From positions 1 through 44,478 of the forward strand of contig RFMG01000156.1 of NCBI GenBank assembly GCA_009927835.1: a stretch of DNA of 44,478 nucleotides, written 5' to 3'. Position numbers and translations under genes: made by a program. Shown piece after piece: positions 7,033 through 13,278 of this stretch. Numbering within the stretch: position 1 is the first letter of the stretch; each line of letters opens with the position of its first letter. Below the pieces are notes generated by a model that saw nothing but the letters and a program-made list of their open reading frames with translations, ran no database searches and had not been told where the DNA came from. This stretch comes from Verrucomicrobiota bacterium (GTDB taxonomy: Bacteria; Verrucomicrobiota; Verrucomicrobiia; Methylacidiphilales; Verrucolacustridaceae).

Positions 7033-7901
7033 GCTTTGGGGAGGATGGGCTCGGATCCGGTCAGCCGCCGGCACGCTTCGCGGTATCGGTCGAGCGTCCC
7101 TTGGATGACGCGCGGGGGAAGGGCGGGCCCCGGGGCTTGTCGGTCCCATCCGTTGAGGGTGGAGAGATAATCTCGGACGAACTGTTTATCAAAACTCGGG
7201 GGTGAGACGCCCGGTTGGTATTCATCGGCAGGCCAAAAACGGCTGCTGTCGGGGGTGAGAAGCTCGTCGATCAGGAGAAGTTTTTTGTGGGAATCGAGGC
7301 CGAACTCAAACTTGGTATCCGCCAGGAGGATTCCAACTTTTGCGGCGTGTTCGCGGGCGGAACTGTACAAGGAGAGGCACCGGTCCCGGGCTTGGAGAAA
7401 AAGATTTTGTCCCAGCTCTTTTTCCGCCTCGGCATCGGTCATGGGAAGATCGTGGCCCGCCTCGGCCTTTGTGGTGGGAGTAAAGAGGGGCTGGGGAAGA
7501 GGATCGGCCTCGCGGAGGCCGCTGGGCAGAGGTCGGCCCCAAGCGGAACCTTTTTGCCTGTACTCCTCCCAAGCGCTGCCCGCCAGGTAACCGCGAATGA
7601 CACACTCCACCGTCAGGGGCTTGGCGGAGATGCAGCGGGTCAACCGACCTGCGTATTTTTCGGGGGAAGGAACCCCGAGTGGCACGTCGAACCCGAGAAC
7701 GTGGTGGGGATGGGCGGCGGGGAGGGTTTCGAACCAGAATTTGGAGATGGAGGTCAGGAGGATTCCCTTGCCGGGGATGGGGTTGGGGAGGATGACATCA
7801 AAAGCGGAAATACGGTCGGTGGCCACAAGCCAGATTTCGTCCCGCCAGCGGTAGATATCGCGGACTTTTCCAGATCGGAGCAGGACGGGGGCATCAGCCA
7901 T
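7029..7901 (-). CDS. purC: Phosphoribosylaminoimidazole-succinocarboxamide synthase
   Basis: SAICAR synthetase, the ATP-dependent purine-pathway enzyme that joins aspartate to CAIR. Its 290 residues belong to the longer form of the family. Seen motifs: LLRSGKVRDIYRWRDEIWLVATDRISAFDVILP (ATP-binding N-terminus), TVECVIRGYLAGSAWEEY (VRGYLAGSGW motif), FTPTTKAEAGHDLPM (substrate loop) and LADTKFEFGLD with LLIDELLTPDSSRFW (catalytic and Mg-binding part). It is the first gene of the minus-strand operon purC-xerD-rnc-CPBP-CAP. A TATACC hexamer 19-24 nt upstream of the ATG and a GGGGGAG purine run right at the start are the visible expression signals. Confidence 0.96.
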   Translation of the reverse strand: MADAPVLLRSGKVRDIYRWRDEIWLVATDRISAFDVILPNPIPGKGILLTSISKFWFETLPAAHPHHVLGFDVPLGVPSPEKYAGRLTRCISAKPLTVECVIRGYLAGSAWEEYRQKGSAWGRPLPSGLREADPLPQPLFTPTTKAEAGHDLPMTDAEAEKELGQNLFLQARDRCLSLYSSAREHAAKVGILLADTKFEFGLDSHKKLLLIDELLTPDSSRFWPADEYQPGVSPPSFDKQFVRDYLSTLNGWDRQAPGPALPPRVIQGTLDRYREACRRLTGSEPILPKA

Positions 7902-7968
7902 CTCCCCCGACAGTAGGTATAAAATGGTGAATGGGGAGTTTTGGATTCAGGGCCGGGTGGGGTGTGCC

Positions 7969-7997
7969 TTGACTCGGCCCAGGGTCTGGGTGATGAT
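7969..7997 (+). promoter_or_regulatory. Promoter of the SAM-riboswitch operon
   Basis: TTGACT (7969-7974) and GATGAT (7992-7997) are separated by exactly 17 nt, a sigma-70-type arrangement with 5/6 and 4/6 matches. The predicted transcription start, near 8004, lies just before the first base of the riboswitch P1 helix at 8007, which supports both calls. Confidence 0.65.
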
Positions 7998-8006
7998 TCT
8001 GGCGCG

Positions 8007-8142
8007 CTTCTTATCGAGAGCAGTGGAGGGGCTGGCCCTGTGAAACTGCGGCAACCGGATCCCATTTACGGGTGGGATTGTTAGGGTGCCAAACCCAGTC
8101 AGGCGCTTTCCCGAAAGGGGGAGTGTCGGAAAGGATGAGAGG
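8007..8142 (+). promoter_or_regulatory. SAM-I (S-box) riboswitch upstream of threonine-synthase-like operon
   Basis: All conserved blocks of the SAM-I aptamer are present in order. P1 is CTTCTTATC (8007-8015) pairing with GATGAGAGG (8134-8142). Then come the GAGAGCAGTGGAGGGGCTGG kink-turn segment, CCCTGTGAAACTGCGGCAACC, a P3 hairpin built on ATCCCA and TGGGAT, GGTGCCAA, a P4 and the AGGATGAGAGG closing block. The aptamer binds S-adenosylmethionine and normally turns expression off. I see no U-tract terminator between 8142 and the start codon at 8245, so control may act on translation or through a less obvious structure. The start codon follows a weak GAAAGAG ribosome-binding site. The regulated unit is the four-gene operon ending at 10927. 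Confidence 0.93.
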
Positions 8143-8244
8143 ATCGGCATGTCGCGTATGGACGCAGTGTGATCCCCCATTCTTACAGGCGAACAAACCG
8201 GCCGTGACTGGGTTTGAAAACGGGCAGGGGCGCACGAAAGAGAC

Positions 8245-9507
8245 ATGGCTGGAAAATTTTTCTCCAAGTTGAAGTGCCGGGAGTGCGGACGGACCTATCC
8301 GGCCCAGGCGATCCATGTCTGCGAATTTGATTTTGGACCCCTGGAGGCGGACTACGACTATGCGGCGATAGGCTCCGTCTTGAACCGCAAGTTGATCGAG
8401 TCCCGGACCGATTCGATGTGGCGTTACCGGGAACTTCTCCCGCTTGAGGCGGAACCGACGGTGGGCAGGCAGGTCGGGTTTACACCCCTGGTCAAGGCTG
8501 ACCGGCTGGCCAAGGCGCTGGGGGTGAAAGCGTGCTACGTGAAAAACGACACGGTGAATCATCCGACGCTGAGTTTCAAGGATCGGGTCGTGGCGGTGGC
8601 GCTTTCTCGGGCCCGGGAGTTGGGATTCAAGGTGGTGGCCTGTGCTTCCACGGGAAACCTGGCGAATTCGGTGGCGGCGAATGCGGCGAGCGCCGGGCTG
8701 GAGAGTTGGGTCCTGATCCCGGCCGATCTGGAGCAGAACAAAGTCCTCAACAGCATTGTGTATGGCACGAATGTGGTGGGGATCGAGGGCGCGTACGACG
8801 CGGTGAACCGGCTCTGTTCGGAGATTGCCGGGAAGTACGGGTGGGGATTTGTGAATGTGAATTTGCGGCCGTACTACGCGGAGGGTTCGAAAACCGTCGG
8901 GTACGAAATCATGGAGCAGTTGGGTTGGCGGATTCCGCGTCACACGGTGGTTTGCATGGCGAGCGGCTCGCTTTTGACCAAGATCCACAAGGCGTACGGG
9001 GAGTTCACGAAACTCGGGCTGACGACGAGGTCGACCTTTTCGATCCACGGGGCGCAGGCCACCGGGTGCAACCCGATCTCGGCTGCCCGGAAGAGCGGGA
9101 CGGATCTGATTCGGCCGGTGCCCCATCCCAAGACGATTGCCAAGTCGCTGGCGATTGGAACCCCGGCGGACGGATATTATGCGGTGAAGTCGATGACCGC
9201 GACGGGAGGGTGGTCGGAGGACGCGACGGATGAGGAGATTATCGAGGGGATTCAGCTGTTGGCTGAAACGGAGGGAATCTTTGCCGAAACGGCGGGTGGG
9301 GTGACGGTGGCCTGTGCCAGAAAGCTGGTGGAAACAGGCAAGATTCCCAAGGAAGAGGAGGTGGTTTTGTGCATCACCGGGCACGGGTTGAAAACCGTGG
9401 AGGCCCTGGTCGGACATTTGGATTCCCCGTCGAAAATCAAGCCGAGCCTGAAGGATTTTGATGCGTTGCTTTCGTCCGGACTCGCCAAAAGGCACGTCCA
9501 AGTCTAG
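8245..9507 (+). CDS. thrC: Threonine synthase family PLP enzyme; predicted homocysteine synthase
   Basis: Fold-type II PLP enzyme of 420 residues. By family, threonine synthase converts O-phosphohomoserine to threonine. The N-terminus has a partial zinc-ribbon (Cys11, Cys14, Cys26; the usual fourth Cys is Asp29) ending GPLEADYDY. The PLP lysine is Lys112 in HPTLSFKDR, where canonical enzymes read NPTGSFKDR. CASTGNLANSVAANAA replaces the canonical GNTSAA loop, and CITGHGLKTVEAL replaces GLKDP. The operon is under a SAM riboswitch and continues into a MoaD-like sulfur carrier and a NIL protein. I therefore infer that this enzyme exchanges the phosphate of O-phosphohomoserine for sulfur from the carrier, giving homocysteine. 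Ordinary threonine synthase remains possible. The ATG at 8245 is the only good start. Confidence 0.9.
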   Translation: MAGKFFSKLKCRECGRTYPAQAIHVCEFDFGPLEADYDYAAIGSVLNRKLIESRTDSMWRYRELLPLEAEPTVGRQVGFTPLVKADRLAKALGVKACYVKNDTVNHPTLSFKDRVVAVALSRARELGFKVVACASTGNLANSVAANAASAGLESWVLIPADLEQNKVLNSIVYGTNVVGIEGAYDAVNRLCSEIAGKYGWGFVNVNLRPYYAEGSKTVGYEIMEQLGWRIPRHTVVCMASGSLLTKIHKAYGEFTKLGLTTRSTFSIHGAQATGCNPISAARKSGTDLIRPVPHPKTIAKSLAIGTPADGYYAVKSMTATGGWSEDATDEEIIEGIQLLAETEGIFAETAGGVTVACARKLVETGKIPKEEEVVLCITGHGLKTVEALVGHLDSPSKIKPSLKDFDALLSSGLAKRHVQV

Positions 9508-9513
9508 GAAAGG

Positions 9514-9792
9514 ATGATGGCCGTTTCTGTCAGCATTCCGACCCCGCTGCGCGCCTTGACCGGGCAGAAGGACACGGTCGAGGTCGAGGCGAAGGATGTC
9601 CGTGGGATGTTGGCATCATTGGAAAAGTCGTACCCCGGAATCCACGACCGGTTGGTGGACGAAAAAGGGGAGGTCCGCCGCTTTGTGAACATTTATGTGG
9701 GCGGGGAGGATATCCGTTTTCTCCAAAATCAGCAGACTCCGCTCAAGGCGGGGGATGAAGTGAGCATTGTTCCCGCCATCGCGGGGGGTTGA
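9514..9792 (+). CDS. MoaD/ThiS-family sulfur carrier protein
   Basis: Ubiquitin-like protein of 92 residues ending exactly in Gly-Gly (IVPAIAGG). This is the form that an E1-like enzyme adenylates and a sulfurtransferase converts to a C-terminal thiocarboxylate. VSIPTPLRALTGQKDTVEV is the first beta-hairpin, VRGMLASLEKSYPGIHDRL the helix, and PLKAGDEVSIVPAIAGG the conserved end of the fold. AGGAAAGG precedes the start; ATG at 9514 or 9517 is possible. The gene is 6 bp after the threonine-synthase-like gene and no molybdopterin genes are near, so a role as sulfur donor to that enzyme fits better than molybdopterin synthesis. Because the protein already ends in GG, no processing peptidase is needed. 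The activating enzyme is not in the window. Confidence 0.9.
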   Translation: MMAVSVSIPTPLRALTGQKDTVEVEAKDVRGMLASLEKSYPGIHDRLVDEKGEVRRFVNIYVGGEDIRFLQNQQTPLKAGDEVSIVPAIAGG

Positions 9793-9797
9793 GTTCC

Positions 9798-10052
9798 ATG
9801 GCCGGCAAGCGATCTAGTCTCCGGTACTGGCTGACCTTCGATCCGGAGACCGGCAAGAAGCCTTTGCTTTACCTGATGAGCAAAAAGTTTGATCTGGAAT
9901 TCAATGTGCGGTCGGCCTCGGCGGACCGGGATGTGTTTGTGATGGCGCTGGAGTTCACGGGTGCGCGCGAAAAGATCGATGAGGTGGTGAAGTGGTTTGA
10001 AAAACAGGGGGTTCAGGTCGAGCCCGTCGAAATCAACACGATCGAGGGATAG
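9798..10052 (+). CDS. NIL-domain protein
   Basis: Small protein of 84 residues consisting almost entirely of a NIL domain, the ferredoxin-like fold also found at the end of the methionine ABC-transporter ATPase MetN and in some ferredoxin-fusion proteins of homocysteine synthesis. Seen: LRYWLTFDPETGKKPLLYLMSKKFDLEFNVRSASADRDVFVMALEFTG, then REKIDEVVKWFEKQGVQVEPVE, the beta-alpha-beta pattern of the domain. I choose ATG at 9798; a TTG at 9789 overlapping the MoaD stop is the alternative. In MetN the domain senses methionine. Free-standing copies co-occur with sulfur-carrier methionine genes, so here it may sense methionine or assist sulfur transfer. That role is inferred. Confidence 0.85.
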   Translation: MAGKRSSLRYWLTFDPETGKKPLLYLMSKKFDLEFNVRSASADRDVFVMALEFTGAREKIDEVVKWFEKQGVQVEPVEINTIEG

Positions 10053-10060
10053 AGGGCGGC

Positions 10061-10927
10061 GTGAGGGTCCTGATTCTCGGGGCCGGGGGATTGACCGGGC
10101 GATATCTGGTCAAAGAGTCGAGGCGACGGGGGATGGAGGTGACGGGGCTGACCCGCCAGGATCTGGACATCACCCTGCCCGATGTGGCGCGGGCAACTTT
10201 GCTCAAGTTCAAGCCGGACCAGGTGGTGAATGCGGCCTCCTTGACCCGATTGGAGCGTTGTGAGGAGGATCCGGTCGCAAGTCGGAGCATCAACACGACG
10301 GCCCCGGCGGATTGGGCCAAGGAGTGTGGAAAGGCGGACGTCCGGTTTGTGCATTTGGGGACGGATTACATTTTCGATGGAACCAAAACAACGGCCTACC
10401 TTCCGGAAGATTCTCCCGCCCCCCTCTCCCGGTACGGCCAGGACAAGGCGGCGGGTGAGAAGGCTGTGCTTTTGGCAAATTCGCAGGCCCTGATCGTCCG
10501 GCTGGCCTGGGTGTTCGGCCATGGCGGTTCCACCTTCATGAGCCAACTTCCCGGAATCCTGGCGGAGCGGGAGGTGGTCGAGCTGGCGGGGGGGCGGCGG
10601 GGTTCGTGCACCTATGCGGCAGAGGCGGCGCGGATCATCCTCGATCTGGCTGGGGGAGATGCTCGCGGGATTTTTCACGGAGTGCAGAACGGGGAGACAA
10701 CGTGGAAAGGATTTGCCGAGAAAGCGGCGGGGTTGATGCGAGGAAGGGGTGCGAAGGTGGCTTGCCGGGAGATCCGGGAACTTCCTGCGGATCGAATCCC
10801 GGGGTTGAAGGTGGCGCGGCCCGCGTTTTCCCCCCTGGACATGCACAAGACGGAAACGTTTCTCGGCAGGAAAATTCCTGACTGGGTGCAGGGACTGGAG
10901 GAGTATTTGGCGGAAATCGGTTTTTAG
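10061..10927 (+). CDS. RmlD-like NAD(P)-dependent reductase (dTDP-4-dehydrorhamnose reductase family)
   Basis: Short-chain-type Rossmann protein of 288 residues. VLILGAGGLTGRYLVKE is the dinucleotide-binding loop. FKPDQVVNAASLTRLERCEEDP matches the RmlD core (VNAAAYTxVDxAE). HLGTDYIFDGTK, SRYGQDKAAGEKAV supplies the catalytic Tyr-x3-Lys, and RLAWVFGHGGSTF completes the pattern. The family reduces dTDP-4-keto-rhamnose. However, its eukaryotic relative MAT2B is a regulatory subunit of methionine adenosyltransferase. The gene begins with GTG 8 bp after the NIL gene and no other rhamnose gene is close, so a link to methionine or SAM metabolism is worth considering. Rhamnose synthesis remains the default annotation. 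Confidence 0.85.
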   Translation: MRVLILGAGGLTGRYLVKESRRRGMEVTGLTRQDLDITLPDVARATLLKFKPDQVVNAASLTRLERCEEDPVASRSINTTAPADWAKECGKADVRFVHLGTDYIFDGTKTTAYLPEDSPAPLSRYGQDKAAGEKAVLLANSQALIVRLAWVFGHGGSTFMSQLPGILAEREVVELAGGRRGSCTYAAEAARIILDLAGGDARGIFHGVQNGETTWKGFAEKAAGLMRGRGAKVACREIRELPADRIPGLKVARPAFSPLDMHKTETFLGRKIPDWVQGLEEYLAEIGF

Positions 10928-10971
10928 CGGAACTGCTTTCAAGAGTTCGGGATCCTTGCTAATGCAACGGG

Positions 10972-11883
10972 ATGGCAGCGAGGCTTTCCCTTTTGGTCAT
11001 GGCCGCAGGCATGGGGAGTCGGTACGGCGGATTGAAACAGCTGGATCCGGTGGGGCCGGGGGGCGAGGTGCTGCTTGATTACGCTGTTTATGACGCGAAG
11101 CAGGCGGGGCTGGATCGGGTGGTGTTTCTGATCCGGAAGGATCTTGAAACAGATTTTCGCAAGGCGATTGGAAAAAGGTATGAGGGGAAGATCGAGGTGG
11201 AGTACGCCTTTCAGGAGTTGGATGACCTGCCCCCAGGCTTTGTGCTTCCCGACGGGAGAAAAAAACCTTGGGGGACGGGGCAGGCGATCCTTGCGGCGGG
11301 TTCCGTGATCCGGGGCGGTTTTGTGGCGATCAATGCGGATGATTTTTATGGCCGGGAATCGTACCGACTTCTGTATCGGCATTTGACGTCGCCTGCGGGT
11401 GAGGGGAGAGGGGAGTTTTCGATGGCGGGATTCCGGCTGGATCAAACGTTATCGGATCATGGAACGGTGACCCGTGGGGTGTGCCAGAGCGATGCGAACG
11501 GATTTCTTGTGGGGGTGGAGGAGTATTTTGACCTGCATCCGGAAGGCAGCAAGGTGAAGGGGCGGAATCAATCCGGGCAGGAGAGAGCGTTTTCGGGGCA
11601 GGATTCGGTCTCCATGAACTGCTGGGGGTTCAACGCATCGATTTTTCCGATGTTGCAGGAGGGGTTTGAGGCCTTTCTCCAACAGGCGGGCACGCATGAA
11701 AAGTCGGAGTACCTGATCCCCAATGCTGTGGGTGGGTGGATTCGGGAGGGGAAGGCGCGGGTTCGGGTTTTGCCGACATCGGAGAAGTGGGCGGGAATGA
11801 CCTATCCGGAGGACAAGCAACGGGTGGCGGATTACCTAAAAGGTTTGGTTGCCCGAGGGGTCTACCCAAACCCTTTGTTTTGA
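10972..11883 (+). CDS. Sugar-phosphate nucleotidyltransferase family protein
   Basis: Protein of 303 residues of the NTP-transferase fold. LLVMAAGMGSRYGGLKQLDPVGPGGEVLLDYAVYDA is the nucleotide-binding signature (GxGxR...K). KPWGTGQAIL and FVAINADDFYGRESY supply the base-recognition and metal-binding Asp segments. SMNCWGFNASIFPML and the C-terminal KWAGMTYPEDKQRVADYL agree with the subfamily common in Verrucomicrobia and Bacteroidetes. The enzyme probably joins NTP and a sugar 1-phosphate, but the sugar cannot be told. GCTAAT at 10958-10963 lies 8 nt before the ATG and may be a -10 giving a very short leader, so the gene may be transcribed separately from the SAM-controlled operon. Confidence 0.85.
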   Translation: MAARLSLLVMAAGMGSRYGGLKQLDPVGPGGEVLLDYAVYDAKQAGLDRVVFLIRKDLETDFRKAIGKRYEGKIEVEYAFQELDDLPPGFVLPDGRKKPWGTGQAILAAGSVIRGGFVAINADDFYGRESYRLLYRHLTSPAGEGRGEFSMAGFRLDQTLSDHGTVTRGVCQSDANGFLVGVEEYFDLHPEGSKVKGRNQSGQERAFSGQDSVSMNCWGFNASIFPMLQEGFEAFLQQAGTHEKSEYLIPNAVGGWIREGKARVRVLPTSEKWAGMTYPEDKQRVADYLKGLVARGVYPNPLF

Positions 11884-11902
11884 TTTTTTTTCAGGCTAGG
11901 AT
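11875..11902 (+). promoter_or_regulatory. Candidate promoter of msrBA (leaderless)
   Basis: TTGTTT (11875-11880), 16-nt spacer, TAGGAT (11897-11902), then only 6 nt to the GTG start at 11909. Transcription would begin at or next to the start codon. No Shine-Dalgarno sequence is needed in such a leaderless message. Confidence 0.5.
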
Positions 11903-11908
11903 GAGTTC

Positions 11909-12961
11909 GTGAGAAATCCTTGGCAGTTTTGGATCGGTTTGGGACTCCTTGCAGGGCTGGCGGTTTGGTGGTTTTCGGGGCATCTTGATGCCATGACGCA
12001 GGGGAAAGCCAAGCCGACGGGAGAGAAGGTGAGGGTTCGTCTGCTGACGGAGGGAGGAGAGGTCGGACCGGTTTTGGAGGTTCCCAAGGTGGTGCGATCG
12101 GACAAGGAGTGGGCGGCACGCCTGAGCCTGGAGCAGTTTCGCATCGGAAGAACGGCTGGAACGGAGCGGGCGTTTTGCGGGGTCTTTCACGACAACCACA
12201 AAAAAGGGATTTATTTTTGTGCGGGATGCGGGCTGCCGTTATTTCGGTCGGGTGATAAATTCGATTCCGGCACGGGCTGGCCGAGTTTCTTCCAGCCGTT
12301 TGCCGAGGAGAACATCGGGGAGCAGACGGACAACGAACTGGGAATGACCCGGACGGAGGTGCACTGCGTGCGCTGTGACATGCATCTGGGGCATGTGTTT
12401 CCCGACGGGCCCAAGCCGTCGGGGTTGCGCTACTGCATCAACTCCGCCGTGCTGGGCTTTCAGGAGGAGGGTGTGGCCCCCGAGCTGGAGACGATTGACC
12501 TTGCGGGGGGCTGTTTTTGGGGCGTGGAGGAGGTGTATTCGAAATTTGCCGGGACGTATCAAACCGAGGTGGGATACGAAGGGGGCTGGACCAAGAATCC
12601 GACCTACCGGGAGGTGTGCGGGCATGGGACGGGGCATGCGGAGGTGATGCGATTAATTTTTCAAACCAAAACAACCGGCACACGGAAAGTGGTGGAGTAT
12701 TTTTTCAAGATTCACGATCCGACCACCTGGAATCGTCAAGGTCCGGATGTGGGGGATCAGTACCGCTCGGCGATCTTTTTCACGCGGCCGGAGCAGGAGT
12801 CGGTGATACGTGACGTGATCGCGCAATTGACGCAGCAGAAAAAGTTCTCCAGCCCGATCGTGACCCAGGTGGATTGGGCGGGACCCTTCACTCCGGCGGA
12901 GGAGTATCATCAAAAGTATTTTCAGAAACATGGCGGTGGCGGTTGTCATATTCCGCAGTAG
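11909..12961 (+). CDS. msrBA: Membrane-anchored MsrB-MsrA methionine sulfoxide reductase fusion
   Basis: Bifunctional repair enzyme of 350 residues reducing both R- and S-methionine sulfoxide in proteins. Residues 5-22 are hydrophobic (signal anchor), placing the enzyme outside the cytoplasmic membrane. The MsrB domain (about 66-187) has zinc ligands Cys104, Cys107, Cys153 and Cys156 and the catalytic Cys176 in RYCINSAVL. The MsrA domain (about 195-345) has the GCFWG motif with catalytic Cys202. VGYEGG, GHGTGHAEVM and DQYRSAIFF are also seen. The B-then-A order is the reverse of many fusions. The start is GTG at 11909, since an upstream ATG at 11901 stops after three codons. It stands alone and is likely expressed from the TAGGAT promoter just upstream. 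Confidence 0.95.
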   Translation: MRNPWQFWIGLGLLAGLAVWWFSGHLDAMTQGKAKPTGEKVRVRLLTEGGEVGPVLEVPKVVRSDKEWAARLSLEQFRIGRTAGTERAFCGVFHDNHKKGIYFCAGCGLPLFRSGDKFDSGTGWPSFFQPFAEENIGEQTDNELGMTRTEVHCVRCDMHLGHVFPDGPKPSGLRYCINSAVLGFQEEGVAPELETIDLAGGCFWGVEEVYSKFAGTYQTEVGYEGGWTKNPTYREVCGHGTGHAEVMRLIFQTKTTGTRKVVEYFFKIHDPTTWNRQGPDVGDQYRSAIFFTRPEQESVIRDVIAQLTQQKKFSSPIVTQVDWAGPFTPAEEYHQKYFQKHGGGGCHIPQ

Positions 12962-13101
12962 AAATTTGAAAAAAATTCGGGAAATTTTCACTTTGTGAAT
13001 AAGTAAAGTGCCCGTGGGGACGGCAAAGCGGGGCGAAAAACCTCCTAATCGCCTCCCAATGAGTGATATGTAAAAAAAATGAAAAAATTTCACAATGTCT
13101 A

Positions 13102-13133
13102 TTGACACGTAAAATTCTCATACTACATCTAGT
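13102..13133 (+). promoter_or_regulatory. nrdBA promoter with palindrome over the -10
   Basis: TTGACA (13102-13107) is a perfect -35. After 16 nt TACATC (13124-13129) is a modest -10. The -10 lies within ACTACATCTAGT (13122-13133), whose outer bases ACTA and TAGT are inverted repeats. NrdR boxes are 16-bp near-palindromes of similar type (ACAnTATATnnTGT-like) and often cover -10 elements of nrd genes, so this may be a repressor site. Only one such box is evident, whereas NrdR usually uses two. Transcription would begin near 13136. The AT-rich stretch 12962-13101 before it holds no gene. Confidence 0.5.
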
Positions 13134-13148
13134 CCCCTTGGACACAAT

Positions 13149-13260
13149 CAACACAACTCAAAGGTGTTGCAGGCAAGTTGGTGTATTTACGTACATCAGC
13201 GTAAAAAGTGGTAAAATTGGCCTCTGCGGCGGGTATTTTGGCCTGGCCCTCGCAGATGCC
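13149..13260 (+). promoter_or_regulatory. Structured 5' leader of nrdBA
   Basis: The transcribed leader between the promoter and nrdB contains several inverted repeats. CAACAC (13149-13154) pairs with GTGTTG (13164-13169). TGGTGTA (13179-13185) pairs with TACATCA (13192-13198) through seven pairs including one G-U. TTTACG (13186-13191) pairs with CGTAAA (13200-13205) and cannot easily form together with the previous helix. TCTGCG (13223-13228) pairs with CGCAGA (13251-13256) and is extended by GGC/GCC outside. The last hairpin ends 18 nt before the ATG. It may be a regulatory RNA or protein-binding leader; I recognise no known riboswitch class. Confidence 0.45.
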
Positions 13261-13278
13261 GGAAAGCGGGATTAAATT

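Noticed and set aside
8011..9501. Long open frame on the minus strand antisense to the threonine-synthase-like gene
   Set aside because: It mirrors the GC-rich codon pattern of the plus-strand gene and has Arg/Pro/His-rich composition without any recognisable motif.
9514..9792. MoaD of molybdopterin synthase
   Set aside because: No moaE, moaA or other molybdenum cofactor gene is near; the SAM-regulated context favours a sulfur donor role, although the fold alone cannot tell.
13102..13278. Cobalamin riboswitch upstream of nrdB
   Set aside because: The B12-box sequence is absent, and the enzyme is class I, which does not depend on cobalamin.
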